Below the pieces are notes generated by a model that was given only the letters and a program-made list of their open reading frames with translations, had not been told where the DNA came from and did not search any database. From Galbula dea (taxonomy: Eukaryota > Chordata > Aves > Piciformes > Galbulidae), in assembly GCA_013399015.1 (NCBI GenBank), contig VWZX01007392.1:1132619-1196618 (forward strand): a stretch of 64,000 nt of DNA, in the 5' to 3' direction. Shown one piece after another: positions 38,401 through 49,109 of the stretch. The translations under genes were made by a program, and so were the position numbers. Position 1 is the first letter of the stretch; every line of letters begins with the position of its first letter.

Positions 38401-39029
38401 GCAACATGCAGATCTTGCAGCATCCTGCTGCTCCCCATAGGATATTATTCCATCTCTGGAGCTCATGGCCATGGTACTGTGTGCTGATGACAGCTGTGGG
38501 AGTTTGCAAGTAGCTTAACATTTGCATGCCATGAATATGCAGCTCTGAGCATGGCCCAATTCTCCATACAGCCAGCCTGTGCATGTTTGCCAGGGACAGC
38601 AGCATCCTGCATGTGGCTAGATCCCAGGAGACACCAGTTCCTGGTGACATTTGTGTATGCTTGGCTGTTTATAATCACAAACACCTGGATAAACAGCTTT
38701 CTGTTCAGCCTCATGGGAAAACTGGGCTTTCTTTAATCACAGCAAAATTCGGGGTCGTCTTGGTTGAGTAGCAATCATCCCTACCTGAGCCGTTTCCAGG
38801 ATCTGATTTCTGCCTCTGAGCAGAGGACGGAAACCTCCCAGCGCACAGTGCAGAGCTAGCCAAGGGCAGAGCCTGCCAGCGGCTCTTCTCCTTGTCACAC
38901 TGACTTCTAATTTCTGTTTACACCAGCACAATGTCAAACATCACAGCAGCAGCTCTGGCGGAAGGTGAGGCTTTTCGAACGGAGGTGTCGCTTCCTCTGC
39001 TGAAGCCTCTCTGGTAATGCCAAGATGCT

Positions 39030-39120
39030 TTTCTAACTAATTAATTACAGGGCTTTGGCTGAGTCTCTTTAATGATTCCCATCATCCCGCTGCTGCTATG
39101 CAATCAGCACTACTTGCAGT
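39030..39120. promoter_or_regulatory. Candidate conserved non-coding element
   Basis: A dense cluster of homeodomain-type cores (ctaactaattaattacagg, tttaatgattccc) sits next to a bZIP/C-EBP-like 'atgcaatc' word. It lies just upstream of the CR1 insertion at 39,330. No gene or repeat explains it. Confidence 0.35.
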
Positions 39121-39388
39121 GTTGTTCAGAGCAACACTGATGCCATCAGAGCAGATGGATGAGTGATACGGGGTGGCGGGATGTGTTTTTTTAAGCCAGT
39201 CATACTGTGAGCTGCTTGACTTTCTGCTCTCTGATGTACTTTCATGGAGAAGAGGATAAAGATACAGTAGGCAGGTTGCTCTTGCAGGCCTTCAGCCTTG
39301 CCCAGGATTGCTGTCTCAGGGAAAAAGTTTATGCAGGGCCTCCCACCCCACTAGGGTAGAACTGGCATGTTCAGCTCACTCCCTGAAA

Positions 39389-39593
39389 TGCCTGGATACC
39401 AATGCATGCAGCATAGGGAATAAACAGGAGGAGTTAGAAATCCATGTGAGGTCAAGGGGTTATGATCTGGTGGCAATTACAGAGACATGGTGGGACAGCT
39501 CTCATGACTGGAATGTGCTCATGGATGGCTATGTCCTTTTTTAGGAAAGACAGGTCTACAAGGCATGGTGGGGGAGTTGCTCTTTATCTGAGA
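39389..39593 (+). pseudogene. CR1 ORF2 endonuclease remnant
   Basis: The frame reads through an N-terminal apurinic-like endonuclease segment with the motif IGNKQEELE and then AITETWWDSSHDWN, characteristic of CR1 ORF2. The frame ends at a stop in an extended T run (39,536-39,544), probably a one-base slip, and the rest of the endonuclease domain is missing across the N at 39,594. It cannot encode a working enzyme. Confidence 0.85.
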
Positions 39594-39647
39594 NGTTGGC
39601 TGCAGTGATCATTAGATTGTAGGGTTCAGGATCTTGTTCCTGGAACC

Positions 39648-39847
39648 TTGTTCCAGGCCTCTCTGGAATTAAATCTTGCAAGGGAGGTCAAGGACAATAA
39701 GAAGGGCTTCTTCAAATACATTGCAGGAAAAACTAACGCTAGAGGCAATGTAGACCCACTGCTGAATGAGGTGGGTGCCTTGGTGACAGATAATACAGAG
39801 AATGTGGAGTTACTGAATGCTTTCTTTGTCTCTGTCTATACTGTTAG
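39648..39847 (+). pseudogene. CR1 ORF2 linker remnant before the reverse transcriptase
   Basis: The open frame includes AREVKDNKKGFFKYIAGK and ends NAFFVSVYT, the segment that lies between the endonuclease and reverse-transcriptase domains in CR1 elements. It runs into the 681-N gap. The N-rich open frames spanning the gap are artefacts of the padding. Confidence 0.8.
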
Positions 39848-40528
39848 NNNNNNNNNNNNNNNNNNNNNNNNNNNNNNNNNNNNNNNNNNNNNNNNNNNNN
39901 NNNNNNNNNNNNNNNNNNNNNNNNNNNNNNNNNNNNNNNNNNNNNNNNNNNNNNNNNNNNNNNNNNNNNNNNNNNNNNNNNNNNNNNNNNNNNNNNNNNN
40001 NNNNNNNNNNNNNNNNNNNNNNNNNNNNNNNNNNNNNNNNNNNNNNNNNNNNNNNNNNNNNNNNNNNNNNNNNNNNNNNNNNNNNNNNNNNNNNNNNNNN
40101 NNNNNNNNNNNNNNNNNNNNNNNNNNNNNNNNNNNNNNNNNNNNNNNNNNNNNNNNNNNNNNNNNNNNNNNNNNNNNNNNNNNNNNNNNNNNNNNNNNNN
40201 NNNNNNNNNNNNNNNNNNNNNNNNNNNNNNNNNNNNNNNNNNNNNNNNNNNNNNNNNNNNNNNNNNNNNNNNNNNNNNNNNNNNNNNNNNNNNNNNNNNN
40301 NNNNNNNNNNNNNNNNNNNNNNNNNNNNNNNNNNNNNNNNNNNNNNNNNNNNNNNNNNNNNNNNNNNNNNNNNNNNNNNNNNNNNNNNNNNNNNNNNNNN
40401 NNNNNNNNNNNNNNNNNNNNNNNNNNNNNNNNNNNNNNNNNNNNNNNNNNNNNNNNNNNNNNNNNNNNNNNNNNNNNNNNNNNNNNNNNNNNNNNNNNNN
40501 NNNNNNNNNNNNNNNNNNNNNNNNNNNN
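39848..40528. other. Assembly gap (681 N)
   Basis: A continuous run of N inside the CR1 element. The flanking CR1 segments bracket the first half of the reverse-transcriptase domain, so the hidden sequence is most likely CR1. The stated size may be an estimate. Confidence 0.98.
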
Positions 40529-41025
40529 CTCAGGGGTCAGTACTGGGACCAGTACTTTTCAATCTATTCATTAATGACCTGGATGAGGGAACAGACTGCA
40601 CTGTCAGCAAGTTTGCTGATGACTCTAAACTGGTTGGAGTGGCTGACACACCAGAGGGTTGTGCTGCCATTCAGCGAGACTTAGACAGGCTGGAGAGTTG
40701 GGCAGGGAGAAATTGAATGAAATTCAACAAGGCCAGGTGTCTAGTTTTGCACCTGGGAAAGACCAACCCCATGGATCAGTATAGGTTGGGGACTGACCTG
40801 TTGGAGAACGGTGAAGGGGAAAGGGATCTGGGGGTCCTGGTGGATGGAAGGATGACCATGATCCAGCAGTGTGCTCTTGTGGCCAGGAGGCCCAATGGTA
40901 TTCTGGGGTGTTTTAGAAGGGGTGTGGTTAGTAGGTCAAGAGAGATTCTTCTCCCCCTTCACCCTGGTGAGGCCACATTTGGAATACTGTGTCCAGTTCT
41001 GGGCCCCTCAGTTGAAGAAGGATAG
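40529..41025 (+). pseudogene. CR1 ORF2 reverse-transcriptase remnant
   Basis: The frame starts in the conserved QGSVLGPVLFNLFINDL block and contains the catalytic FADD motif (codons at 40,612-40,623). A TGA at 40,714-40,716 replaces the tryptophan usually found before MKFN, and a second frame continues with the CR1 segment containing ERDLGVLVDGRM. A frameshift follows near 40,900, after which the + strand second frame carries the 'PHLEYCVQFWAP' block. These lesions show an old, inactive copy. Confidence 0.85.
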
Positions 41026-41037
41026 GGAACTGCTGGA

Positions 41038-43179
41038 GTTTCAGCACAGCAAAATGTTAGGAGGAGTTCCAAGGCAGACACTGGTGTTCTGTAAGGCCCA
41101 TTTCAGGAGTATGCACAAAGAAGTATTCTGGTATTTCTCTAAGACAAATATGTGGAACGGAATAGGTACATTGAAATAAGTTTTGGGGTTTTTTTTTCCT
41201 TAAAGTTTGGAGGGTTTTACTTCTCAGTATTTCTAAATGTCTGTGCAGGTATTCCCATTTAAATCCCTGTGGCATGAGACAAACAGAGCAGATGAGACAA
41301 AGTTTTTTGAGCTCTATAATTAACAGCTGAGCAGCAGAAGTGATTGAGCCTGCTTTCCTACAGATCTATGCCATATGTGGATTCTTTGCTTAGAAGGAGC
41401 AAATTCAGTGCCCTGTCCTTTGCTTACAAAAGGCTTTACTGAGGTATTTCTCTCTGATAAAAACATGCTGGAAAATAGTATCTTAAAGACCTTTCCAACC
41501 CCTTCCTTTCCTTCCAGTTTGAGGGAGTAAAATTGGTGAGGGAATCCTGAAGTTATCAAAGGGTGGGAAAGATGGATAGTAGGGAAATGTTGGCAAACAG
41601 ATGAAAGCAGATAATGCCATTATGTGTAATAAGAAACCTCTCGGGGTGCAGGGGTGTGTGTATCTGAAAGGAGATAAATTAAGGTTAGAGACCCTTTCTC
41701 CATAATTCCTTCCTGGGGCAACTACAAACCCAAATAAACGGCACTGCTCTCCACCACACTAGCTCCCCAGCTGAACCTGCTGCACTTGCTACAGCTCTTT
41801 TTAATACATTTCTGCAGGCAAACATCCAACGAGTCACCCCCATTGCTACAGCCTCTATCCCAGGAACATCTAGAACTAAGCAGAAGTTCAAACACAATGT
41901 GCTGTGACCTCCCTTTCAGTGTAATTGAAAAACATTAGCAGCGCCTTTGTACTGCCTTGAAGCTTTTGTGCTGATTTTGCATCTAATAAGAAGGGGCCTT
42001 TTAAGGTCCAAATAAATAAATAAATAGAGGAAACCTTCTCTTTGAGCTAATTTTAGGCACATCCATGCTGACAGCTGCTCTTCCCTGATATATCTCAGCC
42101 ACATCCTGGAGGGGCCGGGGGAACTAATCTCTGTTCATGCTACTGCAGCTGAGAAAAGGACTTTTTTGTTTTGTTTTTAAGGAACTGATGGTTACTGGCT
42201 CTCCAGATCATCCCTTCATCCTAGTTTCCATTATAATACAGATAGAAACAGGGAAAAGGAGTCATGGCACTTTTATGAGTGCCCAAACCATGCATGAGCC
42301 AGCAAAAGGCTGCAGTTGCTGGGCAAAGGGTGTCAGGCTGAGGTTTCTACTTGGTGGCCTCTTCCCATGTTTCTGGCTGGGGAAGAGGCCCCAGAGCGCT
42401 GAGGTGTCAGCCCCGGAGATATCCCAAACATCCAGCAAACAAGTCTGGCATGTGGGGTCACCTTGGGAGAGAGAGGCCCTGTTGGACTGCAGATGTGTGG
42501 GAGACAGCTCCACAGAGGGAAGGAGGGCAAGAATTGCTTGCTCGATCCTCATGTTCAGCTGTCAGTGACTTGGTAGATCTGTCTATGCTTCTAGTGAGGT
42601 GGAGAGCTGCACGGAAGGCTGCTTCTTTCTCTAGACATGAAGTAAGCCAAGAACTGCTCCTTGCATTGTTTTAGTCCCTGGGCTAACCCTTTTGTGTCTC
42701 CTCATTCAATCTCACAAGGCACTGTATAAATGCATAAAACAAAGATGAACATGGTAGGAAAAGTCCCAGCCCAAGTCTTCTTGAAGAGACACCAGCTTGG
42801 CATAGGTACTGCTCTTTGATCTTCACCTGTAGCTTTTGGGTTTTTTTTCACTGCTCAAATTAGAAACTCAGGACTTGTCTAGCTTGGATGATTGTTTCAT
42901 TTCCTCATTGAAAAGGTGATTACCCCTTTAGTTCTCATAATTACCTAATCAGCAAAAATCAAATCAATCAATGTTAATTTCAACCCTAATAAATATTCTC
43001 TGGTGTTCTATACATTTATGTATATCTCAAAACTCATTCTAATTTAAAGGAAAATATGATTTCACAAGTCAGACCAACTGACTCAGCATCAGGTTCATTA
43101 CTGTGCTATGCATCCTCTGAGCATAGAGAGAGGGAACAGCATGTTATAGAGAAAAGCTGAACAAATGCACCTTGAAACT
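41038..43179. other. Intergenic, no gene recognised
   Basis: Sequence abruptly ceases to resemble CR1 at about 41,037. The rest is unique-looking, with a short (AAT)n tract at 42,010-42,027 and T runs near 41,190. Overlapping open frames at 42,137-42,674 on both strands have no recognisable content. Confidence 0.6.
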
Positions 43180-43370
43180 GGGATGGGAAAGGCCCATGTA
43201 TTCCAAGACATCACTTAGTCCAGACCCTGTCACAAGACAGGGCCAGCTGGACCCAGAAAAGTCCAGACAGATGTTTGCCTTTATCCTGTTCTTGAAAGCA
43301 TTTGAGGATACAGACCCCACAGTCTCTCCAGACAATCTTTTCAGTGCTTAACTGTGCTTATTGGTTGAGA
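43180..43370 (-). mobile_element. Ancient CR1-like LINE fragment
   Basis: On the + strand it reads like the reverse complement of an old CR1 pol C-terminal/3' segment: 'agacagatgtttgcctttatcctgttcttgaaa', then 'gaggatacagaccccacagtctctcc' and 'cagtgcttaactgtgc'. Divergence is high and there is no open frame. Identification is by remembered wording of diverged CR1 copies, and the ends are approximate. Confidence 0.6.
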
Positions 43371-43899
43371 CATTTAGAGATAGTGCCAAAGTTAAAGCTT
43401 CCTTTGGTGCGCTTTTAGCTTTTTGTTTCCTGTACTGCCCACACTGGCCTAATAAACTGGACTCAACCTGGACTACTTCTTTCTCTTGGTGGTGGATCTA
43501 GGGATGATGTTGAACAGTAGGGGGAGAGGGGAGTAACAGCAAGCATCTGTCACTGGATTAGTGGCTGGCGCAGCCTTAACCCTTAACACCCACTCAGGAC
43601 AAGTCACTTGGAGGACCCAGCTGGTGTTCACCTGTCTCAGCCTCCTCCATAAATAGGGCTGGAACAATTTTTCATCTTTATATATGTTAGTCTTGATTCT
43701 TGTTCACTTTCATGATTTCTACTCCAGCACAGAAGGGGAGAAGGAAGTAAATAGAAAAAAAAAAAAAAGTGGAAAAAAGTAGCATGAACTGAGCAGTCAC
43801 CTACCTGCTATTATTTACCCCAATATGGGCTCAAGTGCTTCTTCCAGCATCGGTAATAGCAGCAATACTGAAATTGTAATTGTCCTAACTTAGGTCTTA

Positions 43900-44425
43900 G
43901 GATCATAGAAAAGTTAGAGTTGGAAGGGACCTCTAGAGGTCAACTAGTCCAATCCCCTTGCTGCAAGCAGGGACACCCATAACTAGATCAGGTTGCTGAG
44001 AGCCCTGTCCAACCTGACCTTGACTGTTTCCAGGGATGGGACATCCACTACCTCTCTGGGCAACCTGTTCCAGTGCCTAATCACCCTAATAGTGAACAAT
44101 TTCCTCCTTATATCCAGTCTAAATCACTTCTCCTTTAGTTTAAATCCATTATCCCTTGTCCTATCACAACAGGCCTTCCTAAAAAAACTGACTCCATCTT
44201 TCTTATAGGCTCCTTTGAAGTACTGATAGGCTGCAGTAAGGTCTCCCCAGAGCCTTCTCTTTTCAGGCTGAACAACCCCAGCTCCCTCAGACTCCTCATA
44301 AAAGAGGTGTTCCAACAATCTGATCATTTTTGCAGCCCTTCTTTGGACTTGCTCCATCAGGTTCATGTCCTTATGCTGATGAGTCCAGAGCTCAGCATTG
44401 TACCAGATGCTGAGATGCCTCTGGC
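43900..44425 (-). mobile_element. CR1 LINE 3' end with ORF2 C-terminal remnant
   Basis: Read on the minus strand, a frame from about 44,400 contains the CR1 ORF2 C-terminal signature (QVQRRAAKMIR ... FKGAYKKDG ... RDNGFKLKE). Reading continues out of frame through the NRLPREVV-like region and into the short 3' end, finishing at about 43,900 with the 'ggatcatagaaaagttagagttggaagggacct' wording typical of CR1 ends. It is 5'-truncated to about 525 bp and frameshifted. Divergence is moderate, younger than the fragment at 43,180-43,370. Confidence 0.9.
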
Positions 44426-45611
44426 AATTTTTTCCCCATTTGCACACCATCATCATCTGTGCCTTCCCTGCTGACTGAAAGTTGCTCCACTTGCAAACAG
44501 CTCTGCTGAGCTGCAAAACTGCAGGCTCTTTGGGCCAGGACTCCAACTTCACATTGGGTTGGTGCAGCATCTAACACAGTGTACTGTGACACGGATTTGT
44601 CTCCATAGTGAGGCGTCTGCTGTGGAAGGACGTGAAACAAAGAGGATAAGGCTGACTTTGCTGGGAAACTGAGACTCCATGCATGCTTCCACCCAGCTTC
44701 TCTTGTAAGGGTACTCATGGAGAGGATCTGCTCCTACCTCCCTGCAACCTATGCCCTTCTCCTAGCTGTCCTACATTGCAGATCTATGTCTGGACCTTCT
44801 CATCCTTCAGAGAAGGCTGACATGTGGCTTAGAGGTCAGGAGGGTTGCATGTTTGTGGTTAGCCTAGGCTTATGTTTTAGAGGATGCTTTGGCCCCTGAT
44901 GACTCTCTCTGTGGGGCCAGCCTTGAGGACAGATGCTTAGCTGTGAAGTAATGCAGTGCCATATTTTTAGATGCTGGCATTTACTGTGGTTTTTGAGGAA
45001 ATTTCTCTCCACAGAAACACATATTTCTTTCAGGACTTTCCTGAGGACCTCCTGGTACAGGTAAATGCAACTCATCTCTTTCTTAGGCTGCAGGTGGTGA
45101 AACGTCCTCCTAAAGCTGCATCTGGCAAATGCAGTGAGCAATCATGGCCTCTCAACACCCAGCCCCCATGTGGCAGATGGAGCCCAGAAGTATTTTTGTG
45201 CTGGTTTGTGTCTTTCAAGGAAATAATTCCTGAAGAGGAAGGAGGGCTTCACTCCAGGGAGATAAAGCAGTCTTCTTGAGCCAGACTTCTCATATTTCTT
45301 CTCTTCCAGTTCACAGTACAGCATCCTGAGGGGTGGCACAAAGGGCCACCCGCCCCCCCCCCAACCCCGGGGAGCAGGGTGAGAGCCCTGAGGTTCTTCT
45401 AGGGAGCCTAGCTCCCAATCAGCTACCCTTGAACTGGGAGCAGATCCTCTGCCTGGCATATCCCATGCCCTGGCTGCACTGCAGTGCAAGGGACTGTCAC
45501 TTGCTTTGAACCCTGAGCACAGACCTTGTCTGAACGCTCTTGTAATGCCATGGAGAGAGAGGAGGGCTTAGAGAAATTGACTCTGAAACTGACTCTCGTT
45601 GGAGACAAAAC
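44426..45611. other. Intergenic, no gene recognised
   Basis: Unique-looking sequence with no exon or clear repeat. A C-rich run lies at about 45,349-45,370. Short open frames on both strands lack any recognisable motif. Confidence 0.6.
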
Positions 45612-45741
45612 ATTATTACAGGAAGGACATTGAGGTACTGGAGAGGGTGCAGAGAAGGGCAANTAGTGTAGGGCTATCTGTTGGACTAAATGATCTTGAG
45701 GGTCCTTTCCAACCGTAATGATTCTGTGATTCTGTGATTAT
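45612..45741 (+). mobile_element. CR1 LINE 3' end, heavily truncated, with a single N
   Basis: The segment starts in the ORF2 C-terminal coding region ('aggaaggacattgaggtactggagagggtgcagagaagggcaa'). At an N (45,663) it jumps to the extreme 3' end, 'ggactaaatgatcttgagggtcctttccaaccgtaatg', and ends with attctgtg octamer repeats at about 45,724-45,738. The several hundred bases normally between these parts are missing at the N, so either the copy is internally deleted or the assembly is collapsed there. Confidence 0.88.
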
Positions 45742-46255
45742 TGCTTTCACCAAAGGTCTCATGATGCAAGCAGTTTTGGTTTAGTTTCCGATTCTTAAAG
45801 ACTCTCAGAGGAGAAGGATCTGATACTTTCTCAACTGAATGAGCTGGAATTTGATTTGGGGCAATTTATCAAAACTCTAGATGCCCTGCATTGGGTGCCA
45901 AAATCTGTCAAGGGTCAGGGCTGGGCTGACCACCAACCCAGAGACAGATACTCTCTATTACTCCCTCTTCTCCTGCTAACCCTTTTCCAGCTCAATTCTC
46001 TTTTACTAACTCACCCTGCAGGTGCATCTTTTAGTCTGCACCCCCCAATGTGAGACACAAGATTTAGCAGTGACCTTGGTTTGCATACGAATCCCTTGTA
46101 CTACCTCAAAACAGTAGGTCTTACCACTGCGAGGAGCAGGCAGTGTCTGTAAAAACATGCTGTTAGTTTCAGAAAGGGCAGTTACTTAGAAGAGCTTTAG
46201 CTAAAAATTAAAATCACTGAACAGAATTAATTCTGTTCTAACTCAAACCAGGACA
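45742..46255 (-). mobile_element. Truncated ERVK-like element: 5' LTR, primer-binding site, short leader
   Basis: On the minus strand the LTR starts TGTCCTGGTTTGAG at 46,255 and ends ...TTGACA at 45,906, about 350 bp. Five bases later comes an 18-nt primer-binding site, followed by about 140 bp of non-coding leader before the CR1 end at 45,741. No gag, pro, pol or env sequence is seen, so only the 5' tip of a provirus remains. The LTR shares long blocks with 5,922-6,862 (for example the stretch containing gacacaagatttagcagtgacc), but about half of that LTR's length is absent here. The two are the same family with a different history. Confidence 0.78.
45883..45900 (-). promoter_or_regulatory. 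Retroviral primer-binding site, lysine-tRNA type
   Basis: The minus strand reads TGGCACCCAATGCAGGGC. It matches 14 of 18 positions of the lysine-tRNA (Lys1,2) primer-binding sequence as I recall it, and it sits immediately after an LTR end. A lysine site is typical of class II (ERVK, betaretrovirus-like) elements and fixes the orientation of this LTR family. Confidence 0.65.
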
Positions 46256-48420
46256 CCATGGTGCAGCAACACAGCTATGTCTGAGAAGAGCAGCAGAGGA
46301 GAAAGGGGACCAGTTGAGCTGTTAACAGTGGTGTGAGGCTTGGACAGAGCAGTCCAAAGCTGGGATGTCTATGAGGGATATGCTAAGCCCAAGTGGAAAT
46401 GACATAGATGTAGAAGGGTGGGATGGAGGGTAAGCCCAGGCCTGGCAATGGTTGGGTCAGACAACTAGTGTGACCATATGCTAGACACTGTGCCCCAAGC
46501 AGAGAAAGGCTTGTGGCACATCATCAGGGCAATGCTAGTATTCCAGGGTATGATAGAGCTGTAGGTTGGCTGAAAGATTCCCAGAACAGCTGTAAGCAAA
46601 GTCCAGAGCTGAACTAACAGGAGATACTACACCTAGGTAGGATGGGAAACCTGTAACAAAAATGCCAGCCTGGGACAGGAGATGTTGTAAGCATTTCCTC
46701 TCAGGTCAGGACTCCAAACTTTGTTCTCAACACTGCAAACATGTGAGTGTCTATGGTTCAGTGAACTACCTAGAAGACAATGTCTTTTATCAGAAATATG
46801 GCATAGGATGCCTGGTAGGGCAAAGGCCAAGGGGATCTCAGTGTGTATAATAGCCAAGGGATCTAAGTAGAGCTGCAGGAGAAGATCTAAGCATGGTTCA
46901 AGAGAGGACATCAGGCTGTTCACTAACCAAAGGCTTGCAGGCATGTGTGGAGTGTATGATTGTGTTGGCCTCTAGCAATGACAGACACCTGCTACTAATA
47001 GGTTTGGTAGCTCAGCCGTTTTGCAAGCTGCATGTTCAACCTCTGCTGACAGAGCCTTACCTACAGTTTGACATTTCTCCCTTTACTGGGCAAGTGACTG
47101 GATAGGAAGCAGCCAAGCACAGCGTGTCTGAGCAGCATCTTTTGCCCCAGGTGAAAAAAGATAAATAAAAGATCATGCAGGAGCTTCCTCTTCTCTCCCT
47201 TCACTCCCCATTTTCCTGGCTAAGTCCCTGTTCCTCTGAAGATATTGCACTCTCATTCAGGAAAGCAGTCCCAGTTCCCCAGCAGTATTTGTTCTGGGCA
47301 CAAGGGCATCAGAAGAAGGAGTCTGACTGTCAGTGGATCTGGGAAGCTCAGGCCTGCACTGTCCCTAGGGGGGAATTATTTGCTGATTACGTCTGTTTCC
47401 CAGAAGCATCACTCCAATTTATCCTGGGATTCACGTTTTTATCCAGCAAGTAAGTACCTTGGGAGCTTCATTTTCATCTCAAATGTTAAATTTAGAAGTA
47501 GTGTTTCCCCTTCTCCCACCCTCTGCCTGCCACCTCCCCAACAGCTCTGGTATCTCCCCTCCAGCCCCCACCCTCACCTCCAGCTCTCCCTCTTTGTCGC
47601 ATTACATAGTAATCTGAGATGCATTGGCCGAGCTCCAGGGAACAGAATGTACTTGGCAGGGAGACGGGTCTTGATGTCTGCAAAATGTCGGGAAATGCAG
47701 CCAAGAGCTGCTAACTGGGTCATTAACCTCTAGAAGAAGAGCAAGTTGTGGAGCTGTGCTCTGTCTCCCTTCATCTCACCAATAAAAACGTCCCAGAAAT
47801 AAGCGAGGGAAGAAGAGGTTTACAGCTTTAAGTCCTAAGCAGTCAATGCAACCACCCCTCCCTGACCTCCCTGCTCCTTAGCCTCTCCCCCAGCACAGTA
47901 TTAAAGCTTATAAGTGGCCTTTTAAAAATCCAGCGGTCCCCAAGCAGCTGTCCCTTGGTGCTTGTAAAGAGGCTACTGGAGCAAACCAGCCACTTCCAGC
48001 AGCATGCTGCTCCTGATGCTCTTGGTTAGAGGGACTCAAACGAAGGGCCTTTCTGCTGGGTTGCAGCTCCATGCAAACCTTGAGCAAGTTGGAATCGGGT
48101 GCTGCTATTTCCCTATCCACCTACACACTCGCTTTTGCTGTGTCCAACAGAGCTGTATATTGATGTTTCTGGACACCCCACCTGCATGAGTTGCCTTCCT
48201 TTTTGGAGGCACTGGGGCCAGGCAGAGCTGGCTGGTTCCTCTCTGGGAAGGGGTGCAGTGTTGGGAAACAGCAGCCAACAGTCCAAGATGGTCCTGAGCT
48301 CAAATGATGCGGCCTATATCACAAGCATACTCACTTGACAGTGAGGGCTCTGCAGGCTGGGAGAGCATGGGATCCTAGAAGCAGGGGTCCTGGCCAGAAG
48401 CAACCAAGAAGCAGAGAGAT
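46256..48420. other. Intergenic, no gene recognised
   Basis: Unique-looking sequence. A C/T-rich stretch at 47,505-47,595 gives overlapping chance open frames on both strands (47,245-47,733 and 47,492-47,704). A possible splice-like CAG|GT context occurs but no conserved coding frame accompanies it. Confidence 0.6.
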
Positions 48421-48587
48421 CATAGAATGGCTGAGGTTGGAAGGGACCTTAAAGACCATCTAGTTCCAACCCCTCTGCCATGGGGGCAGGGATGCCACAT
48501 GCACTAGACCAGGTCATCCAGGGCCACATCCAGCCTGGCCTTAAACACTGCCAGGGATGGGGCTTCCACAGCCTCTCTGGGTGTCTC
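48421..48587 (-). mobile_element. CR1 LINE 3' end, about 165 bp
   Basis: The + strand starts 'catagaatggctgaggttggaagggacct' and continues 'catctagttccaacccctctgccatgggg' to 'gggatggggcttccacagcctctctggg', the reverse complement of the terminal CR1 3' region. It is strongly 5'-truncated. It appears less diverged than the other CR1 copies in the window and so may be the youngest. Confidence 0.92.
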
Positions 48588-49109
48588 CAAAATCCCCCAT
48601 TTTCCACAACCGAGTGACTGTTCAACGAACAGATCACAGGATAGAGGCTAGCAGGGTCGATGGGAAATGGGAAGAAAGGTGTCACATTGTCACACTTCTT
48701 CCTCAGAAGGTGCTTTGTTTCTGTCTCTCTCCTTCTCCAGAGGAGATCCATCCTTGGGGGCCATTTGGCTGGGCTGGCCACCGCTACTTGTAGTAGCTAG
48801 TGCCTTTGTGTTGGGACCCCCATGAGTTTTTCCACCCAAATGTACGTTTCCTCTGCTCTTAATCCATTCCCTGTTTTAGAAGAGGCCATAGCCCTTCTGG
48901 GAGAGGGAGGAACAGGGGCAGGTGCTCCCTTTAGAAGCTTCATCTCTCCAGGTGAGCCACGCAGGTCAATGTGGGAATGAGCCACATCCCAGAAGCACAT
49001 TGGGTCCTGCAGCTGACCGGGGCAAAGGAGAGTACCCTGATCTAGTCTTTAGAACATTTGGTGCAGTTCCCTCCTCCATCACAGCCAATCCTTGTGACAC
49101 CGAGATTTG
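48588..49109. other. Intergenic flank of the CpG block
   Basis: Mixed-composition sequence with few CpG dinucleotides, between the CR1 end and the GC-rich block. No exon recognised. Confidence 0.55.

Larger units (their letters stand above)
32286..39329. other. Intergenic region downstream of LPP
   Basis: No exon was recognised. The longest open frame (34,704-35,267, + strand, 187 codons) overlaps a 152-codon antisense frame and has no recognisable domain, so I treat it as chance. The region includes an ancient CR1-like fragment and two AT-rich candidate conserved blocks, listed separately. A simple (AAT)n-like tract lies near 37,989-38,010. The rest looks unique and featureless to the eye. 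Confidence 0.7.
39330..41037 (+). mobile_element. CR1 LINE, both ends truncated, with internal assembly gaps
   Basis: This is the largest transposon copy. The 5' part (to about 39,593) matches the start of the CR1 ORF2 endonuclease domain. A lone N at 39,594 marks a join, after which the frame resumes in the linker before the reverse transcriptase. A run of 681 N (39,848-40,528) follows, then reverse-transcriptase and downstream sequence to about 41,037. There the similarity stops, and neither the C-terminal part of ORF2 nor the usual terminal ATTCTRTG octamer repeats follow. 5' truncation is normal for CR1. Loss of the 3' end is not, and implies a later deletion or rearrangement. Confidence 0.9.

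Noticed and set aside
39648..40716. Apparent 299- and 308-residue proteins across the gap
   Set aside because: They consist mostly of X from the N padding; only their flanks are real CR1 remnants.
5922..46255. Idea that the two LTRs at 6 kb and 46 kb bound one provirus
   Set aside because: They are 40 kb apart with the LPP exons between them. The first has its own target duplication and the second its own primer-binding site, so they are separate insertions.
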